From Streptomyces inhibens (GTDB lineage Bacteria > Actinomycetota > Actinomycetes > Streptomycetales > Streptomycetaceae): a stretch of DNA of 64,000 bases. Position numbers and translations under genes: made by a program. Shown in pieces: positions 6,835 to 15,330 of this stretch; positions within the stretch are counted from its first letter, which is position 1, and every line of letters begins with the position of its first letter. The stretch is from assembly GCF_003389455.1 (NCBI RefSeq), contig NZ_QUAC01000486.1, forward strand, positions 1-64,000, in the 5' to 3' direction. The notes under the pieces are model-generated. The model searched no databases, was not told the DNA's origin, and saw only the letters and a program-made list of their open reading frames with translations.

Positions 6835-9834
6835 TCACTCACCGGTGCCGGGGACCTTCTCCTCGGCGAGGAGCATCTGGACCTGCACGGCTTCACCGGT
6901 ACCGAGCCGGTGGAAGATGGCGAGGGCGTCCCGCAGGTGGGCGTGGCCGCAGTCGCGCTGCCCCAGGTCGCAGAGGGCCTGCCCGAGGACCGTCAGCGCC
7001 CTGGCCTCGCGCTGGTCCAGCCCCACCTCCTTGGCTGCGGCCAGTGCTGCTTCCGCCACGCTCACCGCCTGTGCGGGCCGCCCGGCGGCGCGGTGCAGTT
7101 GTGCCAGGGCGACCATCACGCCGGGGATCCTGTCGTGGGACCCGAGCGCGTTCAGGGCGTCCAGGCACTCCTCGTAGTCCAGGTACGCCTCACCGAGGCG
7201 GCCCAGGCCGTGCAGCGCCATGGCCCGTGCGTAGAGCATGTGGATCTGGCCGAGGAAATCACCGAGTTCACGGAACACCTGAAGGCTCCGCTCGGTCCGG
7301 TGACGGGCCTGTTCCGGTCGTCCGATCGCGATGTCGACCATGGCCGCCATGCCCTCGACGAATGCCTGGCTCGACCGGTTGTCGAGTGCGGCGGCCCGTG
7401 CCACGGCCTCGTCGCACCAGGCCGCGACCTTCTCGTCGGGACTGTGGTGCACGTTCGTCAGGGCCAGCCCCACCAGCGCGGGGGCCAGCAGCGCGTCCTG
7501 GCCGGCCCGCTGGCAGAGTGCGACCACCTGCTCCGCCTCTGCCCGTGCTTCCTGGGTGCGGAAGGTCTCCCGCAAGGCCCAGAAGAGGGTGTACCGGGCG
7601 CGCAGCTCGCAGTCGGGAAGTCCGGCCGCCCGCGCGGCCTCGGCGATTCGCCGCGCCAGCGTGCACAGCGCCGGCATCTCTTTGCCGAGGTCGACCAGCT
7701 GGATCAGCACCAGCACCAGATCGGCCAGCACCGGCATCGAGGTGCCGGCTTCCCGCAGGGCCTGCCGGGCCACCGCGAGCACGGCGGCGATCTCCGCCTG
7801 CACCCAGTCGATTCCGTCGAGTGGGTCGGTGAACACCCGCTCGGGCACCCCGGGCGACACCAGGTCGGGGAAAGGGTAGCCGGGCCTGATCACCCGGTAG
7901 AGGCCGGCCACCGTCGCCAGGTAGTGGCGCAGCAGCCGTTCGAAGGCGGCGTGTTGCGCGGCGGGCCCGTCGATTTCGTCGGCCAGCTTGCCGGCGAACA
8001 GCCGCAGCAGGTCGTGGTAGCGGTAACGGCCGGGATGCGGACAGGACAGCAGGCCCAGGTCGGTCAGCGCCTCGGCCAGCCGTTCGGCGTCATGCTCGGG
8101 CACCTGCAGCAGGGCCGCGGCGGCGGCCGAGGAGACGTCCGGGCCGTCGGGGAGGGCTAACAGCCGGAAGGCGCGCGCGGATTGCTCGTCGAGCTGTTCG
8201 TAGCTGAGCCGGAAGGACGCCTCGACGGCCAGATCGCCGGCTTCCAGCGTGGCCAGGCGGTAGCGTTCGGAGGCCAGCCGGCCGGCCAGCTGAGACAGCC
8301 GCCAGGCGGGCCGGGAGGCCAGCCGGGAGGCCGCGGTCCGTACCGCCAGGGGCAGGAACCCGCATGCCTCCGCTATCTGCCGGGCCGCGGAGGGTTCGGC
8401 TGCGACGCGCTGGTCCCCGACGATGCGGGTGAGCAGCGCCACCGCCTCGTCGTACGGCCAGGGTTCGAGCTTCACCAGCAGGGACGGCGGTATTCCGGTG
8501 AGCCAGGCCCGGCTGGTCACCAGGACCGCGCAGGACGACGAGCCGGGGAGCAGCGGACGGATCTGGGCGCTGTCGCGGGCATCGTCCAGCAGTATCAGCA
8601 CCCGGAGGTCGGCCAGGCGCGAGCGCAACAGGGCCGACCGTTCCGCGATTCCCTCCGGTATTGCCGCTTCGGCAATACCGAGGGAGCCCAGAAAACCGGC
8701 GAGGACCTGGGCGGGATCGGCCGGGGAATCACCGGCGCCCCGCAGATCGGCATAGAGCTGCCCGTCCGGGAAACGGTCGCGTACGGCCTGGGCGACATGA
8801 ACGGCGAGGGCGGACTTGCCGACCCCGCCCATACCCGACACCAGCGCCAGCGGCATGCCCGCGCCGTCGGTGGTCAGGTCGGTGCGCAAAAGCCGGGCCG
8901 TTTCCTCCCGGCCGGTGAAGTCGGTGATATCGGCGGGAAGTTGCGCCGGGCGGGTACGCGTGCGGCCCGTCTGCTTGCCCGCCTTCCTGGATACCGAGGT
9001 GAGGGGCGCCGACAGGCCCGGATCGCCCTGCAGAATGCGTTGCTGGAGGTCGCGCAGTTGGGGGCCCGGGTCGATGCCCAGTTCGTTGGCCAGCGCCTGC
9101 CGGAGATCGGCGAACACGCCCAGGGCTTCGCTCTTCCGCCCGCTGCGGTACAGCGCCAGCATCAGCAGTTCGCGCAGCGACTCCTGCAGGGGGTGTTCGC
9201 TGACCAGCGCGGTCAGTTCGCCGACGATCGCATCGTGCCGCCCCAGCTCCAGTTCCACCTCCAGGCGGACCCGTACCGCGGCCAGCCGCTGCTCGGTCAG
9301 CCGGGCCCGGTGCATCTGCGCGAGCGGGCCGGGAAGACCGGCCAGTGGGACTCCCTCCCACATGGCGCACGCGTTCCGCAAGAACGTCTCTGCGCCGGAG
9401 GTGTCACCCGCCGCACGGGCCTGTTCGGCGGCAGTGACCTGCTCCTGGAAACGGTCGGCGTCCAGGCAGCTCGACGGCAGCCGGAGCAGGTAGCCGCCCC
9501 TCGCCGACACGAGGACCTCCGGGTGCGAACGGTCGGCCTCCAGCACGCGCCGCAGCCGTGAGGCGTAGGTGCGCAGCACGCCCACCGACCTGGTCGGGGG
9601 CTCCTCGCCCCACAGGGAGTCGACCAGCTCGTCAACCGAGACCGTCCGGCCCGCCTGCAGGACGAGTGCCGCCAGCATCGCCCGTTGCTGGGCGGGGCCC
9701 AGGTCCAGTTCGGTTTCCCCGCGCCACGCACGGAACGGCCCGAGAACGCTGAACCGTATGCGCCGCGCAGCGTCGTCCGGATCGTGGGATGGGCCGGTGC
9801 CTGTTTCTCCCAGCACCTCGGAACACTGACTCAT
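6835..9834 (-). CDS. SARP/AfsR-type pathway regulator with NB-ARC and TPR domains
   Basis: The 999-residue protein has an OmpR-like winged helix (about residues 28-115, FSVLGPFRAW and SLWGEEPP), then a bacterial transcriptional-activation domain to about 260. An NB-ARC ATPase follows, with Walker A GMGGVGKSA at 334-342 and Walker B VLILLDDARD. A TPR-rich C-terminal third completes it. SARPs activate antibiotic clusters by binding direct repeats spaced 11 bp. Matching repeats occur upstream of both biosynthetic operons here (10103-10140 and 25791-25828). Codon 559 (8158-8160) is TTA, so translation should depend on the bldA tRNA. Confidence 0.93.
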   Translation of the reverse strand: MSQCSEVLGETGTGPSHDPDDAARRIRFSVLGPFRAWRGETELDLGPAQQRAMLAALVLQAGRTVSVDELVDSLWGEEPPTRSVGVLRTYASRLRRVLEADRSHPEVLVSARGGYLLRLPSSCLDADRFQEQVTAAEQARAAGDTSGAETFLRNACAMWEGVPLAGLPGPLAQMHRARLTEQRLAAVRVRLEVELELGRHDAIVGELTALVSEHPLQESLRELLMLALYRSGRKSEALGVFADLRQALANELGIDPGPQLRDLQQRILQGDPGLSAPLTSVSRKAGKQTGRTRTRPAQLPADITDFTGREETARLLRTDLTTDGAGMPLALVSGMGGVGKSALAVHVAQAVRDRFPDGQLYADLRGAGDSPADPAQVLAGFLGSLGIAEAAIPEGIAERSALLRSRLADLRVLILLDDARDSAQIRPLLPGSSSCAVLVTSRAWLTGIPPSLLVKLEPWPYDEAVALLTRIVGDQRVAAEPSAARQIAEACGFLPLAVRTAASRLASRPAWRLSQLAGRLASERYRLATLEAGDLAVEASFRLSYEQLDEQSARAFRLLALPDGPDVSSAAAAALLQVPEHDAERLAEALTDLGLLSCPHPGRYRYHDLLRLFAGKLADEIDGPAAQHAAFERLLRHYLATVAGLYRVIRPGYPFPDLVSPGVPERVFTDPLDGIDWVQAEIAAVLAVARQALREAGTSMPVLADLVLVLIQLVDLGKEMPALCTLARRIAEAARAAGLPDCELRARYTLFWALRETFRTQEARAEAEQVVALCQRAGQDALLAPALVGLALTNVHHSPDEKVAAWCDEAVARAAALDNRSSQAFVEGMAAMVDIAIGRPEQARHRTERSLQVFRELGDFLGQIHMLYARAMALHGLGRLGEAYLDYEECLDALNALGSHDRIPGVMVALAQLHRAAGRPAQAVSVAEAALAAAKEVGLDQREARALTVLGQALCDLGQRDCGHAHLRDALAIFHRLGTGEAVQVQMLLAEEKVPGTGE

Positions 9835-10102
9835 TCACACCACTCTTTTGTTGCTGTGGCTGTGGACTGCTGCCATAAGGACGCTGATGAGCACAAGTGA
9901 AGTCGGTGCCCGATCGTCTCCCGCCCCCAGAATATCCATAACTCCAATCATTTCCAGCCTTGCGAAATGTAGTTGGTGGACAGTCAGAAAGATCCACGGG
10001 CGTCCGGCCGGCGCCGCGGCGGTGGCGGTCTCCTTATCGTCGCAGGCCCGGACGGGCAGGTCGGCGATGAGTGTGCACGACCCGATCCGCGGCGCCGGCA
10101 GC

Positions 10103-10171
10103 TTGATCACCTGCTGATCAATCGTTTGTTTATCACCTGTCAACGCCCTGTGAATCATCCTCTGTTGTGAT
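10103..10171 (+). promoter_or_regulatory. Putative SARP operator/promoter region of the peptide-cyclitol operon
   Basis: Heptads TTGATCA, CTGATCA, TTTGTTT and CCTGTCA start every 11 bp from 10103. The 25 bp at 10111-10135 match the reverse complement of 25804-25828 with 3 mismatches. A second shared block (CTCTGTTGTGAT, 10160-10171) matches 25779-25790 with 1 mismatch. Spacing to the operon start is similar in both cases. The 9835-10277 gap is richer in A+T than its surroundings and also holds the leftward SARP promoter. Confidence 0.7.
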
Positions 10172-10277
10172 TCCACTGGCCGATCGGGGTAGCTGCCGCA
10201 ACCCCGGGACGGTGTCGGACCGTCGCGCCGGTCCGAGTGAAGCCCATTGCGCAGAAGGGAAAGGGAGGTGAAAAAAC

Positions 10278-10346
10278 ATGACCCGCAATCACAAGAGCGG
10301 TCTTCGTCCGACTCTGGACAAGGTGAAGGCCAACAAGGCGAAGTGA
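10278..10346 (+). CDS. 22-residue candidate RiPP precursor peptide
   Basis: A perfect GGGAGGTG ribosome site lies 8 bases before ATG. The peptide begins MTRNHKSGLR and ends DKVKANKAK. It is strongly basic (6 Lys, 2 Arg) and has no Cys or aromatic residue. It is the first gene of the operon, follows the SARP operator, and is separated from the M16 peptidase gene by a hairpin, the usual arrangement for a highly expressed precursor gene. M16 peptidases handle short peptides, as in PQQ biosynthesis. No similar precursor is known to me, so its role as substrate or scaffold is inferred. It could instead be a leader peptide controlling the operon, but it lacks a codon run typical of attenuation. Confidence 0.65.
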   Translation: MTRNHKSGLRPTLDKVKANKAK

Positions 10347-10359
10347 CGCCAGGCTGGGC

Positions 10360-10382
10360 GCCGCGGGCATTACGCCCGCGGC
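10360..10382 (+). terminator. Intercistronic hairpin after the peptide gene
   Basis: GCCGCGGGC and GCCCGCGGC form a perfect 9-bp stem around ATTAC, 13 bp past the peptide stop. Such hairpins often stop part of the transcription, or protect the short upstream mRNA, so that the precursor is made in excess over its enzymes. Confidence 0.65.
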
Positions 10383-10441
10383 CCCAGTCGCGTGGAAATG
10401 GATTCGACAAGCCCGTGTGGCCGTGAACGACAGGTGCGATT

Positions 10442-11659
10442 GTGACAGATTCACGCATGGGACTTCTGTGCGGCGACGTGCCCGTGCTCGTGCGCAATGA
10501 GCCCGGGCGCCGCACGACCGCAATCGCGATCGGGCTGGGGTTCGGGGGCCGCCATGACCGGCGGGGCACGGCCCACATGCTGGAACACCTGCTGATGGCG
10601 GCTCCTCTGGGCGACGGGCCGTCGCTGAGCGAGCGGATCGAGCGCCTGGGCGGCGAGTGCAATGCCACGACCGCTCCGGGCTCGCTCGTCCTGCACGCCA
10701 GGGTGCTCACCGAGGACGCGGCGCAGATCGCGGCGCTGATGTGTCAGGCGCTGCTCCGGCCCGCGCTGAGCCAAGCGGCGCTGGACGCCGAACGCCGGGT
10801 CGTGCTGCAGGAGTTGGCCGCCGCCACGGCGGACCCGGCCGACACGGTGCAGGAGACGTTCCTGGCGGAGCTGTTCCACGGACACCCGCTCGGCTCCGCC
10901 GTGGGCGGGACGCCGGAGGGCATCGAGAGCCTGACCGTGCAGGCCGTGCGCGACGCGCACGCGCGGGCGCTGTCCACACACCCGCTGAGCGTGTCGTGCG
11001 TCGGCGGACTCACGGCCGAGACGCTGCTGCCCGCGCTGGAGGAGGCCGGTCTGGCGGACCTACGGCGGGCGGGAACCGCGGCCGCACCACAGCCGGCGCC
11101 GGGACCGGTCAGCCCGACGGCGCCGGCCCACTGGCCCACCGAATTCTGCTGGTTGATGGTCGGCGGCCGGGCTCCGCGCGCCGACGACCCGGACAGCCCG
11201 GCGTACACCGTCCTCAGCCACCTGCTGGGCTCCAGCCCCGCATCACTGCTCTACGACCAGCTGCGCAACGAACGCGGCCTGGCGTACTCGTTCCACACGT
11301 GGTCCCGTTCCTACAAGGACAGCGGCGCGTGGCGAATGCTCGTCGGATGCGAGCCCGCCAACGCACCGGAGGTGCTCGACATCATCCGGCAGCTGCTGCG
11401 GACCGTGGCCCAGGACGGCCCCCGCGAATCCGACCTGGCCTCGGCCGTCCGGCTCGCCGGCTTCGAGGTGGTGACCACGGCCGAGGACCCGCTGGAACAC
11501 GCCACGAAACTGGTGGAATGGCAGACCCTCACCGGGCGGCCCTGGGATCCCGCCGATGAACTGGAGGCGCTGCGGCAGGTGCGCGCCGACCAGGTCGCCG
11601 CGGCAGCCGCGGAGCTGTCGGACGGGCTGGTCGCCGTCGTCCGCCCGGAGGCATCGTGA
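10442..11659 (+). CDS. M16 zinc peptidase, catalytic subunit
   Basis: The 405-residue protein has the inverse zinc motif HMLEH (His45, Glu48, His49) and a downstream Glu at about 124 in VVLQELA, giving a complete HxxEH...E site. The second half carries the family's NERGLAYSF segment, whose Arg and Tyr help bind substrate. It is one M16A-M16C unit, the size of processing-peptidase or PqqG-like subunits that work as heterodimers. The GTG start follows the peptide gene by 95 bp. Its likely partner is the motif-less M16 protein at 23436-24692. It probably trims or degrades the modified peptide encoded just upstream. Confidence 0.9.
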   Translation: MTDSRMGLLCGDVPVLVRNEPGRRTTAIAIGLGFGGRHDRRGTAHMLEHLLMAAPLGDGPSLSERIERLGGECNATTAPGSLVLHARVLTEDAAQIAALMCQALLRPALSQAALDAERRVVLQELAAATADPADTVQETFLAELFHGHPLGSAVGGTPEGIESLTVQAVRDAHARALSTHPLSVSCVGGLTAETLLPALEEAGLADLRRAGTAAAPQPAPGPVSPTAPAHWPTEFCWLMVGGRAPRADDPDSPAYTVLSHLLGSSPASLLYDQLRNERGLAYSFHTWSRSYKDSGAWRMLVGCEPANAPEVLDIIRQLLRTVAQDGPRESDLASAVRLAGFEVVTTAEDPLEHATKLVEWQTLTGRPWDPADELEALRQVRADQVAAAAAELSDGLVAVVRPEAS

Positions 11660-12504
11660 ACGCGCCGGCCGTACCGTTCTCCGCGAGCGAGCAGTACCTG
11701 GCGGAGGCCGACGAGGCCGGGTGCCTCTTCGAACTCGACGGCTCGCCCTACGTCGCAGGCATGTCCACGGATCCGGTGTCCGGTGCGCAGCAGTGCCTGG
11801 TCGCCTTCGCCGCCCCGGAACTGCTGCGCCATCCCTCACCGCTGCTGCGCACACTGGTCAGCCGCTTCCCGGACTGCCGGAGCGTGGTGGTCCGCACGGC
11901 AGGCGAGCAGGAACCGGGCCCCTTGTTCGAGCCCATGCTCACCTATCTGCGCTACGACGCTCCCGCCGCTCCGGCATCTCCGGTCGCGGGCGGCGTCAGG
12001 GTGACCCGCAGCGACAGCGGCGAACACGACGGCCGGGTCGCGTCCTGGATCTCCCGCGCCCTTCGTGACGGATCGGCCGACCTCGGCCGCGTGGTGGTCG
12101 AGCCGGCCGTCGAGCTGAGCACGCAGGAGATCATGCGGGCCCCGAGCCGCCGCTCCTACCTCGCATGGGCGGACGACATGCAGGAGCCGATCGGGCACGG
12201 CACCGTGCTGGCAGACGAGACGGACGAGGTCAGCGGCACACCGTTCGTCGAGCTCGTGGACATCCTGATCGACCACGCGGAGCACCGGGCGGCGGCCACC
12301 GAGCGGCTCGTACGTGTCATCGCCGCCGAGGCCGCCGCGCAAAGCCTCCCCCTGATCGGCAACGTGGTCCATTCACCGGGCTCGCAGACCGACCCCGGCG
12401 TGAAGGTCGTCGCCTCACTGCAGGCCCGCGGCTGGCAGCCGGTCTTCCGGTACCAGGTCGCCTCCCGGGCACGAATCAACGTTGGCGTAGGAGGACAGCG
12501 ATGA
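11656..12504 (+). CDS. GNAT-like acyltransferase (weak family match)
   Basis: The 282-residue product has no strong motif. Its C-terminal 130 residues follow the GNAT fold order: PIGHGTVLADET strand, VELVDILID strand, a helix rich in Ala/Glu (ATERLVRVIAAEAAAQS), IGNVVHSPG, and a final ARGWQPVFRYQ. GNAT enzymes move acyl groups from CoA to amines, and the peptide or an aminocyclitol would be plausible acceptors. The GTG start overlaps the peptidase stop by 4 bases, and its end overlaps the next gene by 4, so it is tightly coupled. The N-terminal half is unrecognised. Function is inferred from fold only. Confidence 0.55.
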   Translation: MNAPAVPFSASEQYLAEADEAGCLFELDGSPYVAGMSTDPVSGAQQCLVAFAAPELLRHPSPLLRTLVSRFPDCRSVVVRTAGEQEPGPLFEPMLTYLRYDAPAAPASPVAGGVRVTRSDSGEHDGRVASWISRALRDGSADLGRVVVEPAVELSTQEIMRAPSRRSYLAWADDMQEPIGHGTVLADETDEVSGTPFVELVDILIDHAEHRAAATERLVRVIAAEAAAQSLPLIGNVVHSPGSQTDPGVKVVASLQARGWQPVFRYQVASRARINVGVGGQR

Positions 12505-13619
12505 CGGCTCACGCCCCGCACGAACCCACCCTCGGTGTGCTGTACGACCTGCTCGGCGTGGAACGGGACGCGTCGCTCGCGGACGCCGTCCACGCCTCCC
12601 GCGCGCTCCGGGGCGGGTTCGCCAACATCGTGCTGTCGGCCGCCGAGACGGAAGGCATCCCGCTCGGCCCCGGGCACGCGGAGGAACTGCACCGCGCCCG
12701 CCGCAGGGCGGCCGGCTACCGGCAACTGGGCGGTGAGCTGTGTGCCATGCGCGGCGTCACCGTGCACAAGGGGCCCTCCCTGGCGCGGCACTACCCCGAG
12801 GGCTGGCTGCGCCCGTCCGGCGACCTCGACGTGGTCGCGGAGGACGAGGACACGCTCTGGCAGGTGATCGGCAGCGTGGCGCGGCGCTTCCCCGTGGAAG
12901 ATCCCATGCTGTCGCTCCTCCAGCATGGCGACGAGCGGCATCTCTACGTCTCCGTGGGGTGGCCCGCCGCCGATCCGCAGTTCACCCCCAACTTCCGGGT
13001 CGAGGTGACCACCTTCGCCTACGGCGGCGAGCCCGGCGTCGTGCCGATGCGGCCCGCCCAGCCCGCGGACCAGTGGCTGGCCGATCTCCTGGCGATCACC
13101 GAGGAGCGGTTCCAGCGGGAGTTCGACCCCAAGGACCTCCTCGACCTCACCTGCGCGCTCAACTCGCCGACGGCACCGGCACCGGGACTCGTGGCGGCCG
13201 CCGCGGAGGCGTACCTGCTCGCTCCCGAATTGCTGGAGCTGTGCGAGCTGGCGCAACGTCACGCGGCACTGGCGGGCGGCCTTCCCCGGCAGCTGGCGGA
13301 GTTGCTGTGGCCGGCCGCGCAGACCGAGTCGGCCCGCAGGGCCGACGGCCCCGGGGTGCCGCACGTGGAGGACGAACTCGGGGCCCGGCGCGCGGCGGGG
13401 CTGCCCCTCTACGGGATGCAGCTGGCCGAGCGGCTGCGCCTCGGCGACCTGAGGCAGGCCGTCGAGCACCACGTCGACGCCGACGTCCTGCTGCGCACAC
13501 CGATCGCCGACTTCCTGCTGGTGCCATCGGAGCTTGTCGACCCCGAGCGCTACGAGGCCGCTCGCGGCGAACTGGCCACGCTCGCCCCGTGGCCGGCTTC
13601 GACGGCGGACACCGACTGA
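12501..13619 (+). CDS. Nucleotidyltransferase-fold protein (NTP_transf_5-like)
   Basis: This 372-residue protein carries RPSGDLDVVAEDED near residue 110, the GDxD metal-binding signature of the nucleotidyltransferase superfamily. HKGPSLARHYPEGWL precedes it, as in the uncharacterised PF14907 group. Members of that group occur in several ribosomal peptide clusters, for example near lasso peptide genes, where they are thought to act as tailoring enzymes. Here it could transfer a nucleotidyl group to the peptide, or to a cyclitol phosphate as in other C7-cyclitol pathways. A GTAGGAGGA ribosome site precedes the ATG, which overlaps the previous stop. Confidence 0.7.
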   Translation: MTAHAPHEPTLGVLYDLLGVERDASLADAVHASRALRGGFANIVLSAAETEGIPLGPGHAEELHRARRRAAGYRQLGGELCAMRGVTVHKGPSLARHYPEGWLRPSGDLDVVAEDEDTLWQVIGSVARRFPVEDPMLSLLQHGDERHLYVSVGWPAADPQFTPNFRVEVTTFAYGGEPGVVPMRPAQPADQWLADLLAITEERFQREFDPKDLLDLTCALNSPTAPAPGLVAAAAEAYLLAPELLELCELAQRHAALAGGLPRQLAELLWPAAQTESARRADGPGVPHVEDELGARRAAGLPLYGMQLAERLRLGDLRQAVEHHVDADVLLRTPIADFLLVPSELVDPERYEAARGELATLAPWPASTADTD

Positions 13620-13633
13620 GAGGCTGGGACAGC

Positions 13634-14575
13634 ATGGCGATTGTCACCGCGCACGAGCTGACCCGGACCTTCCGGACCCGGCGGGGTCAGGAGGTCACCG
13701 CGCTCGACCGGGTCACCTTCTCCATCGCCGAAGGTGAGACCGTGGGCCTGCTCGGCCCCAACGGGGCGGGGAAGACGACACTGGCCCGGATCCTCGCGAC
13801 GCTCCTGCTGCCCACCCGGGGCACGGCCCAGGTGGCCGGATGGGACGTGGCACGTCAGGCCAAACAGGTACGGCGCGCTGTCGGACTGGTCCTCGGCGGC
13901 GAGCGGGGTCTGTACCGGCGGCTCACCGCACGGCAGAACCTGCGCTACTGGGCGGCCCTGCAAGGGCTGCGCCGGAAGGAGGCCGACCGCAGGACCGACG
14001 AGGTGATCGAGCGCCTGGGCCTGGTGGCGCGCGTCGACGACCGGGTGGAGACCTTCTCCCGCGGCATGGTGCAACGCGTCCACCTTGCCCGCGCCCTGGT
14101 CTCCGATCCCCAGGTGCTCATCATGGACGAGCCGACCAACGGGATGGACCCGCACGCCCGCGCGGGATTCCTGCGGCTGGTCCGGGAGCTGCAGGGTTCG
14201 GGCGTCACGATCCTGCTGACCACACACGACATGCTGGAAGCCCAGGAGTTGTGCGCACGGGTGGCCCTCGTCGACGGGGGACGGATCGTCCGCGCCGGAG
14301 CCACGGAGGAGCTGTTCGCCGATCTCCACGCGCCGCGCATGGTGACCGCCTCCGGCGTCCCGGAGGATCTGCGCTCCCGCCTGGCGGCGTTCCCCGGCGT
14401 GTCCGGCATCGACGGGACCGACGGCGACCTCACCCTCAGGGTCGTGGGCGAGGAGGAGGCGAACCAGGTGCTCCTGGCTCTCGCCGGTGCCGGGGTCCGG
14501 CAGCTCGCGATGGCCCCGCCGAACCTCGCGGACGTGTACCGGACGATCATCGCGGACCGGGAGTTCGCCGTCTGA
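13634..14575 (+). CDS. ABC transporter ATP-binding protein
   Basis: The 313-residue protein has Walker A GPNGAGKTT near residue 42, signature SRGMVQR (a variant of LSGGQ), Walker B VLIMDEP and a switch His in TTHD. It belongs to the ABC-2 drug/polysaccharide exporter type, with a C-terminal extension of about 80 residues as in DrrA-like proteins. It is followed with overlapping codons by two permease genes. The three form one exporter, most likely for the cluster product, and may also give self-protection. Confidence 0.93.
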   Translation: MAIVTAHELTRTFRTRRGQEVTALDRVTFSIAEGETVGLLGPNGAGKTTLARILATLLLPTRGTAQVAGWDVARQAKQVRRAVGLVLGGERGLYRRLTARQNLRYWAALQGLRRKEADRRTDEVIERLGLVARVDDRVETFSRGMVQRVHLARALVSDPQVLIMDEPTNGMDPHARAGFLRLVRELQGSGVTILLTTHDMLEAQELCARVALVDGGRIVRAGATEELFADLHAPRMVTASGVPEDLRSRLAAFPGVSGIDGTDGDLTLRVVGEEEANQVLLALAGAGVRQLAMAPPNLADVYRTIIADREFAV

Positions 14576-15330
14576 TGCTCGTGTACGCCAGAACCCACCT
14601 CACGCTGTTGTTCCGTGACCCCAACCTGCTCGCGCCGCTGGCCGTGCTGCCGCTGTACTGCGTCGTGTTCTTCACCGTGCTCCGGCACCATCACCACGAG
14701 GAACTCGCCACGCAGACCGCGATCGGCGCGTTCCTCATGAGCATGTGGGCGCACGCCGTCTTCGTCGCGGCCGAAGTGGTGGACGACGACCGCCACGAGG
14801 GGACGCTGGAGCCATCCATGCTCACGCCCGGCGCCTACACCGCCGCGCTCTCGGTCCGGGTGTTCTCCACCACCGCCCTGGCGATCCCCGTTCTCGCCGA
14901 GGCCCTGCTCATCGCCCGCTTCGCCTTCGGGTTCCCGGTCACACTCGGCTCGGTGCCGCTGAGCCTGGTGACGGTCGTCCTGACCACCGTGGGCGTCGCC
15001 GGCGCCGCGCTGCTGGTGAGCTGTCTCATGGTCCTCGTCCGGGGAGCCAGGACACTGCAGAACGCCCTCACCTACCCGGTCTACCTCCTCGGCGGCCTCA
15101 TCCTGCCGGCCAGCACGCTGCCCGAGCCGCTCCGGTGGATCGCCCGTGGCTTCTTCCTGTCATGGAGCGCCGATGTGCTGCGGGCCCTGCAGGTCGCCGG
15201 TGCACCGGCCCCGCTCGGCTCGCTGGGCGTGCTCACCGTACTGGTGGCGGCCCAAGTGCTGGTGGGATTCCTGGCGTTGCGAAGGGTCCTGACGACTGTC
15301 AGGGCGGGAGGGGTGTCGCTGTATGACTAG
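14575..15330 (+). CDS. ABC-2 type permease, first subunit
   Basis: The 251-residue protein has about six hydrophobic segments, starting with LLAPLAVLPLYCVVFFTVL and including a VVLTTVGVAGAALLVSCLMV stretch. A conserved-type YPVYLLGGLILPASTLPE loop precedes the last helices, as in ABC-2 exporters. The start ATG shares one base with the ATPase stop, and the end overlaps the next permease by 8 bases. It is expected to pair with the second permease in the membrane. Confidence 0.88.
   Translation: MLVYARTHLTLLFRDPNLLAPLAVLPLYCVVFFTVLRHHHHEELATQTAIGAFLMSMWAHAVFVAAEVVDDDRHEGTLEPSMLTPGAYTAALSVRVFSTTALAIPVLAEALLIARFAFGFPVTLGSVPLSLVTVVLTTVGVAGAALLVSCLMVLVRGARTLQNALTYPVYLLGGLILPASTLPEPLRWIARGFFLSWSADVLRALQVAGAPAPLGSLGVLTVLVAAQVLVGFLALRRVLTTVRAGGVSLYD

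Noticed and set aside
10278-10346. LysW-type amino-group carrier protein
   Set aside because: The peptide is far too short, lacks zinc-binding Cys residues and ends in KAK rather than the acidic EDWGE-type tail.
10278-10346. Attenuator leader peptide rather than a RiPP precursor
   Set aside because: There is no run of one regulatory codon, and the hairpin after the gene has no competing antiterminator that I can see. It is not fully excluded.
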